Below, piece by piece: positions 34,503 to 44,291 of a stretch of DNA of 64,000 nucleotides (positions are counted from its first letter, which is position 1; every line of letters starts with the position of its first letter). The stretch spans positions 806,001 through 870,000 of the forward strand of contig NZ_AP018150.1 of assembly GCF_003966915.1 (NCBI RefSeq). The letters run 5' to 3'. The position numbers and the translations under genes were made by a program. The DNA is from Mycoavidus cysteinexigens (GTDB lineage Bacteria; Pseudomonadota; Gammaproteobacteria; Burkholderiales; Burkholderiaceae). The notes under the pieces are model-generated. The model did no database searches. It saw nothing but the letters and a program-made list of their open reading frames with translations, and was not told the origin of the DNA.

Positions 34503-37500
34503 TTATTTTCCTAACCTTCTGCCTCTTGCTTTTTCGGTTTTTTCTTGATTAATTGTTCCATCAAAGTTTAAGACATGCCTGGAAATTCTTAGTTCAGTAT
34601 AAACTTCCAAATGATTTTTATGAAATTTATCTAAATAAATTAAATCGCCATCTTTTATTTTATCCCCAATTTCTTCAGTTGCTTCATATATTCTGGCTCC
34701 CTGAAAAAATTCATTAGTACGCTTAGTTATACTCTTTACTTCTGCCCCAAATTCTGTTTGATTAAAAAAATCCTCTATCCTGTGAACAGAGCCGGCATTC
34801 GGCACATAATCCTTGTCTTTATTGGCCTTCTTCGCCCCCTTACTAAAAATCGCATTCCCGTACGCATTAACCTCCTGATTTATCGGTGTGTTGATTGGCT
34901 CAACTCTTTGTTGAACTTCTCCTGGCGTCGTCAAAGGTTGAACGATATGCTCTCCAGATTGATTCGGCATGCCTTCGAGCAACACTTCTTCATCCTGATG
35001 CCATGCCCTGCCGGGAATCTGGGAGGGCCGCTGTGGCTCCATAGGTGTGACCATTGGCGGCGGGGGAGGTTGTATTAGCTCATTCTCTTCAACTTGCCCT
35101 TCATCTTTCCCTAGTTTTTTATCCAATTCATAAAGAACCACCGCCCCAGTTGTTGCCGCTGCCGCACCTATAGCCAATTCCTTTACTTCATTCCGGGTAC
35201 CTAGCATCGCCAATCGCGCTGCTAGCGCCACAAATCCATAAATTGCTGGAGCCAGCATATTATTATCTGTCTCAATCTGAGCCGCATTCTGCGCGGAGCT
35301 CGCATCAGCCCCTCCTAGATCCGCAAGCCCCGCCACCAGGCTGGTGACTAAATTCTTGCGCGCTTCTTTCTCTTCTTTAGAAAAATCGTCTACAGGGCCT
35401 AACAGATTATTCACCAATACACTTGCACTCGCACCCAAGGCGGCTGCGCCACCCGATTGCCCCCGTGCGACTGCTCCGCCATAAGCCAATGCCCCATGCA
35501 AGGCAGCACGCGCCGTTTCATCCTTCAGGCTATCTGCAATATGCTTGATTTTTTCCGCACCTAAACTTTGCAGATAATTCAGCGCCGCTGCCTGGGCGAA
35601 CTCTGCGGTCGTCCCCGTCACATTGCCCGATGCTGCTGCCGTCAGCGCAGTGACGATTCGACGGTAGGTCCCACCTGGCCCCCATTGCTTATTCACGGTC
35701 TGTGCCTGCGCACGCAACTCAGCCGCTGTCTCCAGCAATTCCTGCCGCTCTGCTACAGGCATGAGCTCATTACAGGCCAGTCTCTCTATACGCTTAGCGC
35801 GCTCGATCTGATGATCTGCTTCTCTGGCTCTATTGACGAGAAACGTACCCGTTTCCCGCCCTAATGCATTGACGATATCAAAGCCCGCTTCAATCTCCGG
35901 CCGGTTAAAATTCGGCGCTAATGCCTGATGGCTTTGTGCCGGATGACGGTTTAGGCTGGCCATGGTCTCTGCCGCACTGTACCCCGTCAGTTCGATTTGC
36001 CGGGCCTCATCCGTAATCACAATCTCTGCACCGCTGATGGCACTGCGAGTGGTGGACTGCGCATGACCCGAAGCACTCATCACAATCGGTATCGCAGCGC
36101 TCATTCCACCTCGGCTCGCCAGCTGATTGCCGCTATGAGCCGGTGTTGTCGCTTCTCCCGATTGTTCCGAGCCCACCCCTTTGCCACTTTTACTGTACCC
36201 ACCGCCTAAACTGATACTGCTTGCATCGTAGCTCGCCTGATTCTTCAGACTCGTCTGTTGCAGGGTCCCTGTCATCAGCGTGTTCTTCTTTTCCTGCACC
36301 GCCTGCTCAGCACTTGCAATCACGCTACCTACAAGCTTCGTATCCCCTTTAACAATTATCTGAAAGCCCTCCTCTCCGGCCTGAATTCCCGCCTGTTCCG
36401 CCACGCTCAGATAACGACTGTCCATCCTGCGTTGCGAGAAGTGCACGCTGGCTGCTGAGACCGAACCCGCTGTCGCACTGCCACTGATACTTTGAGAGTG
36501 GCTATAATAAGTCGCCGTGTTTTGCACACTCTCAATTTCAAGTTCCCCCTCAATCTGGGCCTGCACCTGCTTTCCAGCCATCTGCGCACCTTTTAGGCGC
36601 ACATCGCTTTGGGCGTTGAGCGTCAGCTTGCCCCCCGCCTGGATCAAGGTCGGCGTATAGTTGATTTGCTCTCCCTCTGCATGACCCTGCCCAATACTTA
36701 CCGCTAGCGAAGCCCCCATTGAGCTCTGGCTGCCCAGCGTCGCCACGGCGCCCACCGCAGAGCTTTGGCTCTGCTGCTGACTCTGCTCAATCAAGCTATT
36801 CGGCGCAGCTTCTACAGTCAGTCGGCCTTCTACGTCCAGCGTAATATCCTGTTTGGCTTCTATACGAGCGCCACTCAGATCCAGCGTGGACTCTTTCCCT
36901 AAGCCACTGATCTGGATCGATATATTGCCACCAGCCGCCAGCGTGCTGTTCAACGCTGTCTTGCTCAGCTGCATCTGCTCGGTTTCACACTGGTCTTCAC
37001 CAATCATCACGCTCACTGTCGCACCACCCGCGGCCTTTGGATCCATCTTGATTGCATCGTAGGCATTTTTTGTCGCCAGTGCCCCCGCACCCGCTGCTAA
37101 AGCCTGCATCCGTGGATCGCTGACTTGGGTACTGGCTTGCAGCATTTGATGATTCGTTTGCGCCGCCGCAATCACCGGCGCACTCAACGAGACCGTCAAA
37201 CCCGATTGATGGTATTCACTGCGCTGCCAGACTCGTCCCTCTTCATAGCTTGCATCAATCTTGGCTTTACCTGCCCGAATCTCAATATCGCCTGTGGGCA
37301 CCACCCACTGGCTGCCGCTTTGTTCGTATTCACGGCCTGCCACTGCTCTGACATGGCCGGATACGCTGCCGATGACCGAGCCAATGTGGGGCGTGTGCTC
37401 ATTTTCCTGGGTGTCTTTTTGGGTCCGCGTGCCTATCGTGACGCCAAATGTCCCGCTATCCAGTAAGCCCGAGCGTTCTGTTACAGAGTGGTAGCGGGCT

Positions 37501-39140
37501 TTCTCACTCTGTTCGACGGCCTTTTGCTTGATATTGTTGGCGGCAGACAGATCGACATCGCGCATCCCAACCACGTTTGAGCCGAGGATATTGAGGTCAT
37601 GTCCGGCTTCGATCTGTACCGTACCCCCGGATAAGGTGCTGCTTAACGCTTGTTTTCTGTACAGCGTGTTGTGCATCAGTTCGCTTGAGGAACCCAAGAA
37701 ATGACTCGATTCATGATAGTGAGATTCCTCAAACTCCGTTTCTTCATACGCGGCTTCCAGATGAATATCTCGGCCGGCCTGCACCGTTAACTTTTCTTCA
37801 GCTGTTACGTAAGCGCCGGTTGCGGTCACATCGCGCCCAGCCTTCAGCTCAAGCGCGCCCGCCTGAATCTGGGTGCCGATTTCGGTGTGCTGACTCAAGC
37901 TTAGGGCATTACGTTCATCCCATACGATCTTTAGTTGCTCGCCGGTGGTGGCCGTACCTAATATGAGATCCTGCCGCGCTTCTAATCTCGCATCATGCTC
38001 CACTTCAATCTGGGTGGCGGCCAGGTTAATATCGGATCCTGCCGTCGCTTCCAGTTCCCCGGCCTTGATCTGGGTGAGGCCAACTAGATTTGTCCGGCTG
38101 CCGCTGGCGGCATGGGTGGTCTGTGTCTGGCTTTGCAGCTGGAGATCCTGGCCGGCCTGTAAGGTGAGTTTTTTTACTGCAAACAGCTTGCCAGCGCGGC
38201 TATCGAGGTCATCGCGGGCCTGGAGGGAGAGGGCGCCCAGGCTGGCGAGCGTGCCGTGCTGGTTATCGATCTGGCGCGCACTAATTTCTGTCTTGCCACG
38301 ACTGAGCACGGTTCCGGTGTTTTTAAAGGGGCGGTCGCTGTCTAACTCAATCGTATCGGCTGAAATCAGCGCATTGCCCAGCGGGACAGCCTGTGCATCG
38401 CTTGGGGCCAGATACACTTTAGGCACCAGTACCGTCTGTTCTGAGCCATCGGGTAATTGAACACGTTGATTTACCAGCCAGACGGGACTGGTGGTTAAGG
38501 TATTGACTTGTTCAGGTGTAGGTTCAGTGCCGAGCATCAAATCAAAACGTTTAGCCCAGTCTGCTCCTGCGTGCATCAAGGCCCTAATATCAGCGATAGG
38601 GTTCCGATGGTTGGAGAGGTAATAATGGCCGGTCAGACCGATAATCTGATCCCGAATCAGTTGCTGTTCATAGAATCCATCGCCCAGGCGTTTGGGAACG
38701 CGTTGAGGATCCAGATTCAGTAATCTCAGCAATAAATCGCTGGAAACCCTGTCGCTATTGCGCGTAAAGTGGGGATCGATCTGAATTAGATAGGATTGAT
38801 TGGAATCGGTGTTCAGGCGCAATAAGCCGCTATTTAAGAAAGCGTTACGATTTAAAGCCGAAGAACTCGGCACTAAGGCGGTGGAAGGCGCTGAATGCTC
38901 GACTGCCGTATGCTGTTGATAGAGGGCGACATTCAGAGTGTGATGCTCGACCATTGGGGCGGGGTTGTGGGGGGCATTGCCCGTACCAATCACGAATCCA
39001 GTCCCGACAGAACCCACCACGCCAGCGCCTGTCTGAATATTGCGATGTTCCCCGATCGGTCGTGACACGTTGACCGATAAAATCCCGATTTTCAATCTGG
39101 GCCGGTCTGCCTTCGAGATCACTGAGTGCGCCCCCGGCAA
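34503..39140 (-). CDS. CdiA/filamentous haemagglutinin-like protein, C-terminal part with toxin tip
   Basis: A frame of 1545 residues; its first about 30 codons are on the wrong side of a frameshift, so true coding begins near 39050. It carries haemagglutinin repeats, then FHA-2-like segments, and the pretoxin region (ALHGALAYGGAVARGQSGGA, then LVTSLVAGLADLGGADASSA). A degenerate VENN-type motif (ETDNNML) marks the switch to the variable tip. The last 50 residues (GDLIYLDKFHKNHLEVYTEL, then LNFDGTINQEKTEKARGRRL) resemble colicin E3-type cytotoxic RNase ends. It would be the toxic stalk of a two-partner secreted protein. The secretion part is in another frame upstream, so the product is probably not exported. 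Confidence 0.8.
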   Translation of the reverse strand: MPGAHSVISKADRPRLKIGILSVNVSRPIGEHRNIQTGAGVVGSVGTGFVIGTGNAPHNPAPMVEHHTLNVALYQQHTAVEHSAPSTALVPSSSALNRNAFLNSGLLRLNTDSNQSYLIQIDPHFTRNSDRVSSDLLLRLLNLDPQRVPKRLGDGFYEQQLIRDQIIGLTGHYYLSNHRNPIADIRALMHAGADWAKRFDLMLGTEPTPEQVNTLTTSPVWLVNQRVQLPDGSEQTVLVPKVYLAPSDAQAVPLGNALISADTIELDSDRPFKNTGTVLSRGKTEISARQIDNQHGTLASLGALSLQARDDLDSRAGKLFAVKKLTLQAGQDLQLQSQTQTTHAASGSRTNLVGLTQIKAGELEATAGSDINLAATQIEVEHDARLEARQDLILGTATTGEQLKIVWDERNALSLSQHTEIGTQIQAGALELKAGRDVTATGAYVTAEEKLTVQAGRDIHLEAAYEETEFEESHYHESSHFLGSSSELMHNTLYRKQALSSTLSGGTVQIEAGHDLNILGSNVVGMRDVDLSAANNIKQKAVEQSEKARYHSVTERSGLLDSGTFGVTIGTRTQKDTQENEHTPHIGSVIGSVSGHVRAVAGREYEQSGSQWVVPTGDIEIRAGKAKIDASYEEGRVWQRSEYHQSGLTVSLSAPVIAAAQTNHQMLQASTQVSDPRMQALAAGAGALATKNAYDAIKMDPKAAGGATVSVMIGEDQCETEQMQLSKTALNSTLAAGGNISIQISGLGKESTLDLSGARIEAKQDITLDVEGRLTVEAAPNSLIEQSQQQSQSSAVGAVATLGSQSSMGASLAVSIGQGHAEGEQINYTPTLIQAGGKLTLNAQSDVRLKGAQMAGKQVQAQIEGELEIESVQNTATYYSHSQSISGSATAGSVSAASVHFSQRRMDSRYLSVAEQAGIQAGEEGFQIIVKGDTKLVGSVIASAEQAVQEKKNTLMTGTLQQTSLKNQASYDASSISLGGGYSKSGKGVGSEQSGEATTPAHSGNQLASRGGMSAAIPIVMSASGHAQSTTRSAISGAEIVITDEARQIELTGYSAAETMASLNRHPAQSHQALAPNFNRPEIEAGFDIVNALGRETGTFLVNRAREADHQIERAKRIERLACNELMPVAERQELLETAAELRAQAQTVNKQWGPGGTYRRIVTALTAAASGNVTGTTAEFAQAAALNYLQSLGAEKIKHIADSLKDETARAALHGALAYGGAVARGQSGGAAALGASASVLVNNLLGPVDDFSKEEKEARKNLVTSLVAGLADLGGADASSAQNAAQIETDNNMLAPAIYGFVALAARLAMLGTRNEVKELAIGAAAATTGAVVLYELDKKLGKDEGQVEENELIQPPPPPMVTPMEPQRPSQIPGRAWHQDEEVLLEGMPNQSGEHIVQPLTTPGEVQQRVEPINTPINQEVNAYGNAIFSKGAKKANKDKDYVPNAGSVHRIEDFFNQTEFGAEVKSITKRTNEFFQGARIYEATEEIGDKIKDGDLIYLDKFHKNHLEVYTELRISRHVLNFDGTINQEKTEKARGRRLGK

Positions 39141-41901
39141 TGATCCGGCTTTTATCGTTAATCACCTTGTCCGACAGACGGATCGCGCCGCCCGCCTGAA
39201 TCCTGCCAGGTTCGCTGTTCGTGACCACGGTTGTGGTTACCCGACGGGTGAAATGATAGTCGGTAAAACGAAACACCTCAGGCCCTGAGGGGTGCACAAG
39301 GTAAAGACCTCCTACGTCGCCACGCCATGTGATTTGAGATCCATCATAACGCGCCTCACCCTGACAATGAGCAATGCATACGTGCATCGGCCGATCTTCA
39401 ATCAGCCGTTCTTCGATTTCGAATCTCAAATTTTGGTTGAACAGCTTGTGGGCATGGATGGTCAGATCGCCTGACGCATCAATCAATGCGCCATGATTGT
39501 AGACTTTCCCACTCAAACCTTGTACCTTGAGTTGGGCATCCAGTGCGCCACCCATCGTCAGGGTGCCACCGCTATACAACACCCCATGCTCACGATTTCT
39601 AATCTGCCAGATACCGATCTCAAGATGATTGTGGGCGAAGAAGATCCCACCATCATTAGTCAAATGCGCATTGAACTGGTCCGGTACGCCAATTAAAATA
39701 TGTTCGCCCACAACCAGCCCAGGATGACTATTCGTGAAATCAAGCTCGCTTTCACTTTGAATCCGCACCTGCTCTTTGCCATGCAACGTGCCTAAGTTGT
39801 TTAATTTAGCGACTGAAACAGAAAGCTGGCGATCACTTTGCAATACCCCTTGTTGCAAATTATAGAGAGTTTGAGCCCTTAATGACAATCTATCGCTAGC
39901 AAATACCGTTGAATTTTCTTGGTTAACAAATCTTTTTCCGATGACTAGATTGAGGTCTTTCCCCGTCATCTGGCTCTTATGCCTATGGCAAATATTCTGT
40001 GCTTCTATTGTGATGCGGCCCTGAGCACTCATCAAACCCTCTTGTGCTTCGTATCCATTGCCGCTGGCATCTGAAAAAATCTTGATTTCACCCCTTCCAC
40101 TTTGAACGATCTGTCCTCCTTCCTTGTTGATGACTGCATTCGCACGGATTTCAAGTACACTGTCTGGATCACTTGAAATGTCCGGTTCGAAGGCTTCATC
40201 TTTGCCTACGGCAATCAGACCTTTGCTGTTATCTAGTCTAAAGGTATTAATCTCAATTCTTTGGTGCGCCGATAGTGTGCCGGCTATATTTTTCAAATAG
40301 CATGGCAAAGAAGCCGTGTAAAAAGTTTTTATTTTGAGTGTTTGATCCGAAAAGATCGTCCCACCTTGATGATTAGATAGCTTGCCAACGACAAGCATTA
40401 TAGAACCCTTGCTGCTAATTAACCCTGCTCCTTTTATCGCTTCAGCATTATGGTTCACTATCATGTCGGCAACCATCTGGATGAACCCCGCGCCACTATG
40501 AATCAAATAGCCTGAGTGATTATTAATGATGTCGGCTCGCACCTTCAATACGCTTTGATCTCCCTTAGCTTCTATATGTCCTTGACTATTAGTCAGCGTA
40601 TCACCTTCAAAAATCAGATCAGAACCCGCTGTGATCTGTCCCTTCTGATTAGTTAAAAATATAGCTTTAATCAGAAGCTTTCCTCTTGATTCAACCGTGG
40701 AAAATGCCGCATTCCTAAACTCTTTCGTTAAATCCTTGAAGGCGTTTTGTTCATCAAAAGCACTTCCTATTGTCAGGTCACCACCACTATGCAGTAACCC
40801 ATGCTCCTGGTTATATAAGATTCTTGCTGCAATCATCAGTTGCTTTCGCCCAAGGATAGCCCCAGCCTGCTGCTCATCTGTATCTTCTCTACCATCATTG
40901 ATCAAATGCTGCGCACCAATCACCACGGTACTGCCCTGAATCACACCGTAATTCTTAAGCGAATTTTCCACTTTTAGTTTAAGGTGAACACCGTCTATCA
41001 AAGATTTTGATTGATTTTTAAGCTCTTTAGCTTCAAGCGCGATTTCGCCTTGCGTTTTTAGGGTGCCTTGATTCGTTAAACGTTTGGCCGTCGAAATCGA
41101 TAGATGGCGGCCCGCGTTGAGTTGAGCCTTATGCGTGTAATCCTCTTCCAGCTTTGCAGAAAGATCTAGCGCTGCATTAAGCGTTCCTGCGCCTGTCAAA
41201 CGGTTGGCTTTGAGGGTGACTGTCCCGTTTGATCGAATTCGAGAACTGGCATTATCGAGCGTATCCGTTTGAATAGTTAAATGCTCTTTCGCCTGCACTT
41301 TAGCGGTGCGGGTAAAGTGCAGTTGGCGGAGTAACGCTGGCTGGGTTTCCGGGCTAGTTATCGGTATTGGCTGTTGCAGCGTAATGGGCAGGCCTATATT
41401 CGAGCCATTCACTTCGCGCGCGGTACTCAGGTTAATTGTGTCTGCGTATAACTCCCCCTCTATTTTGATCGAATACGCGATGATATCAATCTGCTCATAC
41501 CCTTTGAGAGTCGTTTTGCTTTGAATCGTCATTTCACCTGTTTTCAGACGAAATGCCTGAAACTCTCCGTCACTATTTAAAACCGGTTCGCCTGTTGTGA
41601 GCACAAGGCGGCTAGTATGGAGGAAATAATAACCACAGCAATCCATGCCATTGACATTAGAAAAAATCAGTTGGGCCGGTTCTCCAGCGATTTTGATAAC
41701 GCTATTCAGGCTGCGTGGTACAACGTTAAAATTGGGGTGTTTGGCATACGCAATGCCAGTTGCGTTGGGCTGAGTGCTGTTCGTCGTCGGCGCATCAACT
41801 TCTGGGTTAGGAGAGAGCGTTGTCTGCTCTGGCCTATTAGGTGCAATCGAATTTGTTCGAATGTATTGAATGGAGATCCCGTTAATTGGCCTTAACATCA
41901 T
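38845..41901 (-). CDS. CdiA/FHA-like protein, N-terminal part (truncated TPS domain)
   Basis: A frame of 1018 residues whose last about 70 codons are out-of-frame after a shift near 39020-39060. Residues about 55-190 match the two-partner secretion domain late part (QLIFSNVNGMDCCGYYFLHT, then RLVLTTGEPVLN). Repeated beta-helix segments such as LTNQKGQITAGSDLIFEGDT fill the rest. The expected long signal peptide with ESPR and the first part of the TPS domain are missing; the frame begins MMLRPINGISIQYIRTNS instead. No TpsB/CdiB transporter gene is in the window. A group II intron ends 28 bases upstream of the start. Together with the next frame this is one cdiA gene split by a frameshift. Confidence 0.78.
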   Translation of the reverse strand: MMLRPINGISIQYIRTNSIAPNRPEQTTLSPNPEVDAPTTNSTQPNATGIAYAKHPNFNVVPRSLNSVIKIAGEPAQLIFSNVNGMDCCGYYFLHTSRLVLTTGEPVLNSDGEFQAFRLKTGEMTIQSKTTLKGYEQIDIIAYSIKIEGELYADTINLSTAREVNGSNIGLPITLQQPIPITSPETQPALLRQLHFTRTAKVQAKEHLTIQTDTLDNASSRIRSNGTVTLKANRLTGAGTLNAALDLSAKLEEDYTHKAQLNAGRHLSISTAKRLTNQGTLKTQGEIALEAKELKNQSKSLIDGVHLKLKVENSLKNYGVIQGSTVVIGAQHLINDGREDTDEQQAGAILGRKQLMIAARILYNQEHGLLHSGGDLTIGSAFDEQNAFKDLTKEFRNAAFSTVESRGKLLIKAIFLTNQKGQITAGSDLIFEGDTLTNSQGHIEAKGDQSVLKVRADIINNHSGYLIHSGAGFIQMVADMIVNHNAEAIKGAGLISSKGSIMLVVGKLSNHQGGTIFSDQTLKIKTFYTASLPCYLKNIAGTLSAHQRIEINTFRLDNSKGLIAVGKDEAFEPDISSDPDSVLEIRANAVINKEGGQIVQSGRGEIKIFSDASGNGYEAQEGLMSAQGRITIEAQNICHRHKSQMTGKDLNLVIGKRFVNQENSTVFASDRLSLRAQTLYNLQQGVLQSDRQLSVSVAKLNNLGTLHGKEQVRIQSESELDFTNSHPGLVVGEHILIGVPDQFNAHLTNDGGIFFAHNHLEIGIWQIRNREHGVLYSGGTLTMGGALDAQLKVQGLSGKVYNHGALIDASGDLTIHAHKLFNQNLRFEIEERLIEDRPMHVCIAHCQGEARYDGSQITWRGDVGGLYLVHPSGPEVFRFTDYHFTRRVTTTVVTNSEPGRIQAGGAIRLSDKVINDKSRIIAGGALSDLEGRPAQIENRDFIGQRVTTDRGTSQYSDRRWRGGFCRDWIRDWYGQCPPQPRPNGRASHSECRPLSTAYGSRAFSAFHRLSAEFFGFKS

Positions 41902-41928
41902 GCACCCCGTTTGATAATATGTAATGCG

Positions 41929-42779
41929 GTCGGATAAGGAAGGGCTATTACTAACCCTCCCTCTCCTAAGAACCGTGCAGGCGAGTCACCTCGCACACGG
42001 CTCAAGCCAAGAGTCCAGCGCTGGCTAAGGCACCGGGCAGTCTAACAAACTGGCTGCCTGAGCAATATACGCCTGGAGCCATTTCGCCCTTCTGGTAAAA
42101 TCGAACCAGTTGACCTGGTTTCTTAATTCACCTGGGCGCGCAAGCGCACAACAAACCTAAACGGTCTGCCTCATCTGCTTTCCCGCGTATAACGGTTTGC
42201 CAAGATTTCTTGCCCACTCTGACCAAGAGCAAGTCTGCTCGCTTTCGCGCAAGAGAATGTTTCACTCTTTATCCCCCTCATTACAAGGCGGCCTTCGCTT
42301 TTTGCTCCTTCCTGTACCCGCAGCGCCAACAGCATTCCTCGCGGTTTGCCTACCATTTCTGGCAGCGTTACGGGCTTATCCTGTTCCGCTTGAATTTCAG
42401 TGCGAGTCGGATCCCTCTTCTTTGCCGGCGGTTGTTTGTCCATGTTGGCCGAACTTTGAGCGACCAAACCTAACCGCGTACCATTTTGGTTCAGGCCCAG
42501 CACCTTTGGCCTGTTCATTTTAACGACAATTACAGAGATTCACGTGTGTTGATCGTATTCGCACATCCCTAGCCCCTCTCCGCTTTAGTGCTAGCAGATT
42601 CGGCTTTGCCTCGCGGCTCGGCTTACCGATTACTCGGCGGTTACATTGTCATCGGAGCTTCACACCGGACCGTTGCCAGCCCCGCATGTCCGACTAGGGA
42701 ACGATTGATGGAGCAATCGGTCTTATCTGGTTATATTTCTCCTGTAAGACAGAAATTCAAACGACTTTTCAGGTCGCAC
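41929..42779 (-). mobile_element. Group II intron, reverse transcriptase gene deleted
   Basis: On the minus strand the element starts GTGCGACC at 42779 (consensus GUGYG) and ends in CTTATCCGAC at 41929. Segments like GGTAAGCCGAGCCGCGAGGC and GATGTGCGAATACGATCAAC are typical of domain I of bacterial introns of this class. Domain V is complete at 41970-42003 and is followed by a short domain VI stem. At 851 nt there is no room for the usual 1.3-kb maturase gene; a short frame (42518-42171) starts where the maturase would begin and soon loses resemblance. The intron could splice only with a maturase supplied from elsewhere. Confidence 0.72.
41970..42003 (-). ncRNA. Group II intron domain V
   Basis: Thirty-four bases read GAGCCGTGTGCGAG, GTGA, CTCGCCTGCACGGTTC on the minus strand. 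The lower stem (GAGCCGTG with CACGGTTC), bulge, upper stem (CGAG with CTCG) and GNRA tetraloop GTGA are all present, as is the catalytic AGC triad. This is the diagnostic core of group II introns. Confidence 0.85.
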
Positions 42780-43097
42780 CAAAGTTAAAATGATGATTTT
42801 TAAAATACCAAATAAACTTGTATTATTTTCTTTGTTTAAATAATCTTTTTAAGAAATTTTTTATTGATTTGAATCATTTCTGGCAGGGATTTCGTGCACA
42901 AAATGCTAGGCAGACTCGACCACAGTCTCAGGGTAATCGCGCTATGTTGGCTGCTATTACACTTTTTAGCTAAATATGCAACGCTTTTATCGCGCTGGAA
43001 AGAAAATAAGTCTTGAGGAAAAACCTTAAGTTCTGATTCCCCGCAATTTACATTCGCTAATACGGGTTATCCAAGTTGAATCACGGATTATGATGTT
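42780..43097. other. AT-rich spacer between group II intron and mutY
   Basis: About 318 bases with no gene. 42785-42870 is very AT-rich and could be the old upstream region of cdiA before intron insertion. I see no signal-peptide coding sequence here that would complete cdiA, and no clear terminator for mutY. Confidence 0.45.
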
Positions 43098-44216
43098 TCA
43101 TACCGTGAACTCTAATGCGGTTTGAAGGGACGGAATTGGACTACGCAATGTATCCAATATCCGTCGTACTGGCGCCGGCAAACCGTACGCTTGAAGGCCA
43201 TCTACGGAAACCCAGGTTTGGTTCGTGTCTGTTACGCTTGCTGAGGGTGCGGCACGGGATGAAAGGGTCGCCAATTTAGGTTCTATGGTGAGCTGAAAGT
43301 GCGTAAAGGTGTGCACGATCGGAGCCAGGGCGGTTAACGGATCAGTGATGCCAAAGCGGGCTGCATACGCTACGAGAGCCGCAGCATCCGGTACTTCTGG
43401 CAGACTCCATAAGCCGCCCCAAATGCCGGCGGGCGGACGGCGCTCAAGCAATACGGTAGGGCCGTTGCATAGGATTAACATTAACGTGCGGCGCATGGGT
43501 TTGCTTTTTTTGGGCCGTGCCGTTGGCAAGGTTTTTTCACGACCGCTTAGATGAGCTGCGCAACCGGTTTGAAAAGGGCAGCGCGTGCAAGCCGGGCGCC
43601 CGCGTACGCATAAGGTTGCGCCTAGGTCCATTAAGCCTTGCGTATACGCTTGCATGGCTAAATCGTTAAGCTCTGTAGCGGGCTCAGAGTGGGGCGGCAA
43701 AAGCGACTCGGCTAATTTCCACATGGCGTTTTCAGTCTGCTTTTCGCCCGGAAAACCTTCTATGCCAAAAACGCGGGCCAAGACGCGTTTCACATTGCCG
43801 TCAAGAATGGTTTCGTGCGCGCCAAAGGCAAAAACCGCAATCGCCGCGGCGGTTGAGCGGCCAATACCGGGAAGCTCGATAAGCGCATTGACCTGGTTTG
43901 GGAATTGGCCATGATATTCAGTCATTAATAACTGCGCACAACGATGCAAATTACGCGCGCGTGAGTAATAGCCTAATCCACTCCATACCGCCATCACTTC
44001 ATCAAGTGGGGCGTGTGCTAATGCGGTAAGGTTAGGAAAACGCTCAATAAAGCGCAGATAATAGGCAATCACGGTCGACACTTGGGTCTGTTGCAGCATA
44101 ATTTCAGACAGCCAAATAGTGTAAGGGTCGCGCGTGAGTTGCCAGGGCAAATCATGGCGGCCAAATTGGCGTTGCCAAGTAATCAGGCGTGGGGCGAATT
44201 CTGCAATTGCAATCAT
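43098..44216 (-). CDS. mutY: A/G-specific adenine glycosylase
   Basis: A 372-residue base-excision repair enzyme that removes adenine mispaired with 8-oxoguanine. The helix-hairpin-helix with the catalytic aspartate is in ELPGIGRSTAAAIAVFAFG and ILDGNVKRV. The catalytic glutamate is in IWLSEIMLQQTQV. Four cysteines in CVRGRPACTRCPFQTGC bind the [4Fe-4S] cluster. The C-terminal part is the NUDIX-like 8-oxoG recognition domain. It is followed upstream by mutM on the same strand, 75 bases apart, so the two enzymes of the GO system are neighbours and perhaps co-transcribed. Confidence 0.96.
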   Translation of the reverse strand: MIAIAEFAPRLITWQRQFGRHDLPWQLTRDPYTIWLSEIMLQQTQVSTVIAYYLRFIERFPNLTALAHAPLDEVMAVWSGLGYYSRARNLHRCAQLLMTEYHGQFPNQVNALIELPGIGRSTAAAIAVFAFGAHETILDGNVKRVLARVFGIEGFPGEKQTENAMWKLAESLLPPHSEPATELNDLAMQAYTQGLMDLGATLCVRGRPACTRCPFQTGCAAHLSGREKTLPTARPKKSKPMRRTLMLILCNGPTVLLERRPPAGIWGGLWSLPEVPDAAALVAYAARFGITDPLTALAPIVHTFTHFQLTIEPKLATLSSRAAPSASVTDTNQTWVSVDGLQAYGLPAPVRRILDTLRSPIPSLQTALEFTV

Positions 44217-44291
44217 TGAAATAAAAATTGTAGGCTTAAAAGATCAACACTAAGTGCTCGACTCTTGCGGGCGGATCAAATAATGGGTGGT

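Noticed and set aside
42171-42523. Overlapping frames of 115 and 108 codons on both strands
   Set aside because: They lie inside the group II intron. At most the minus frame is a leftover of the maturase start.
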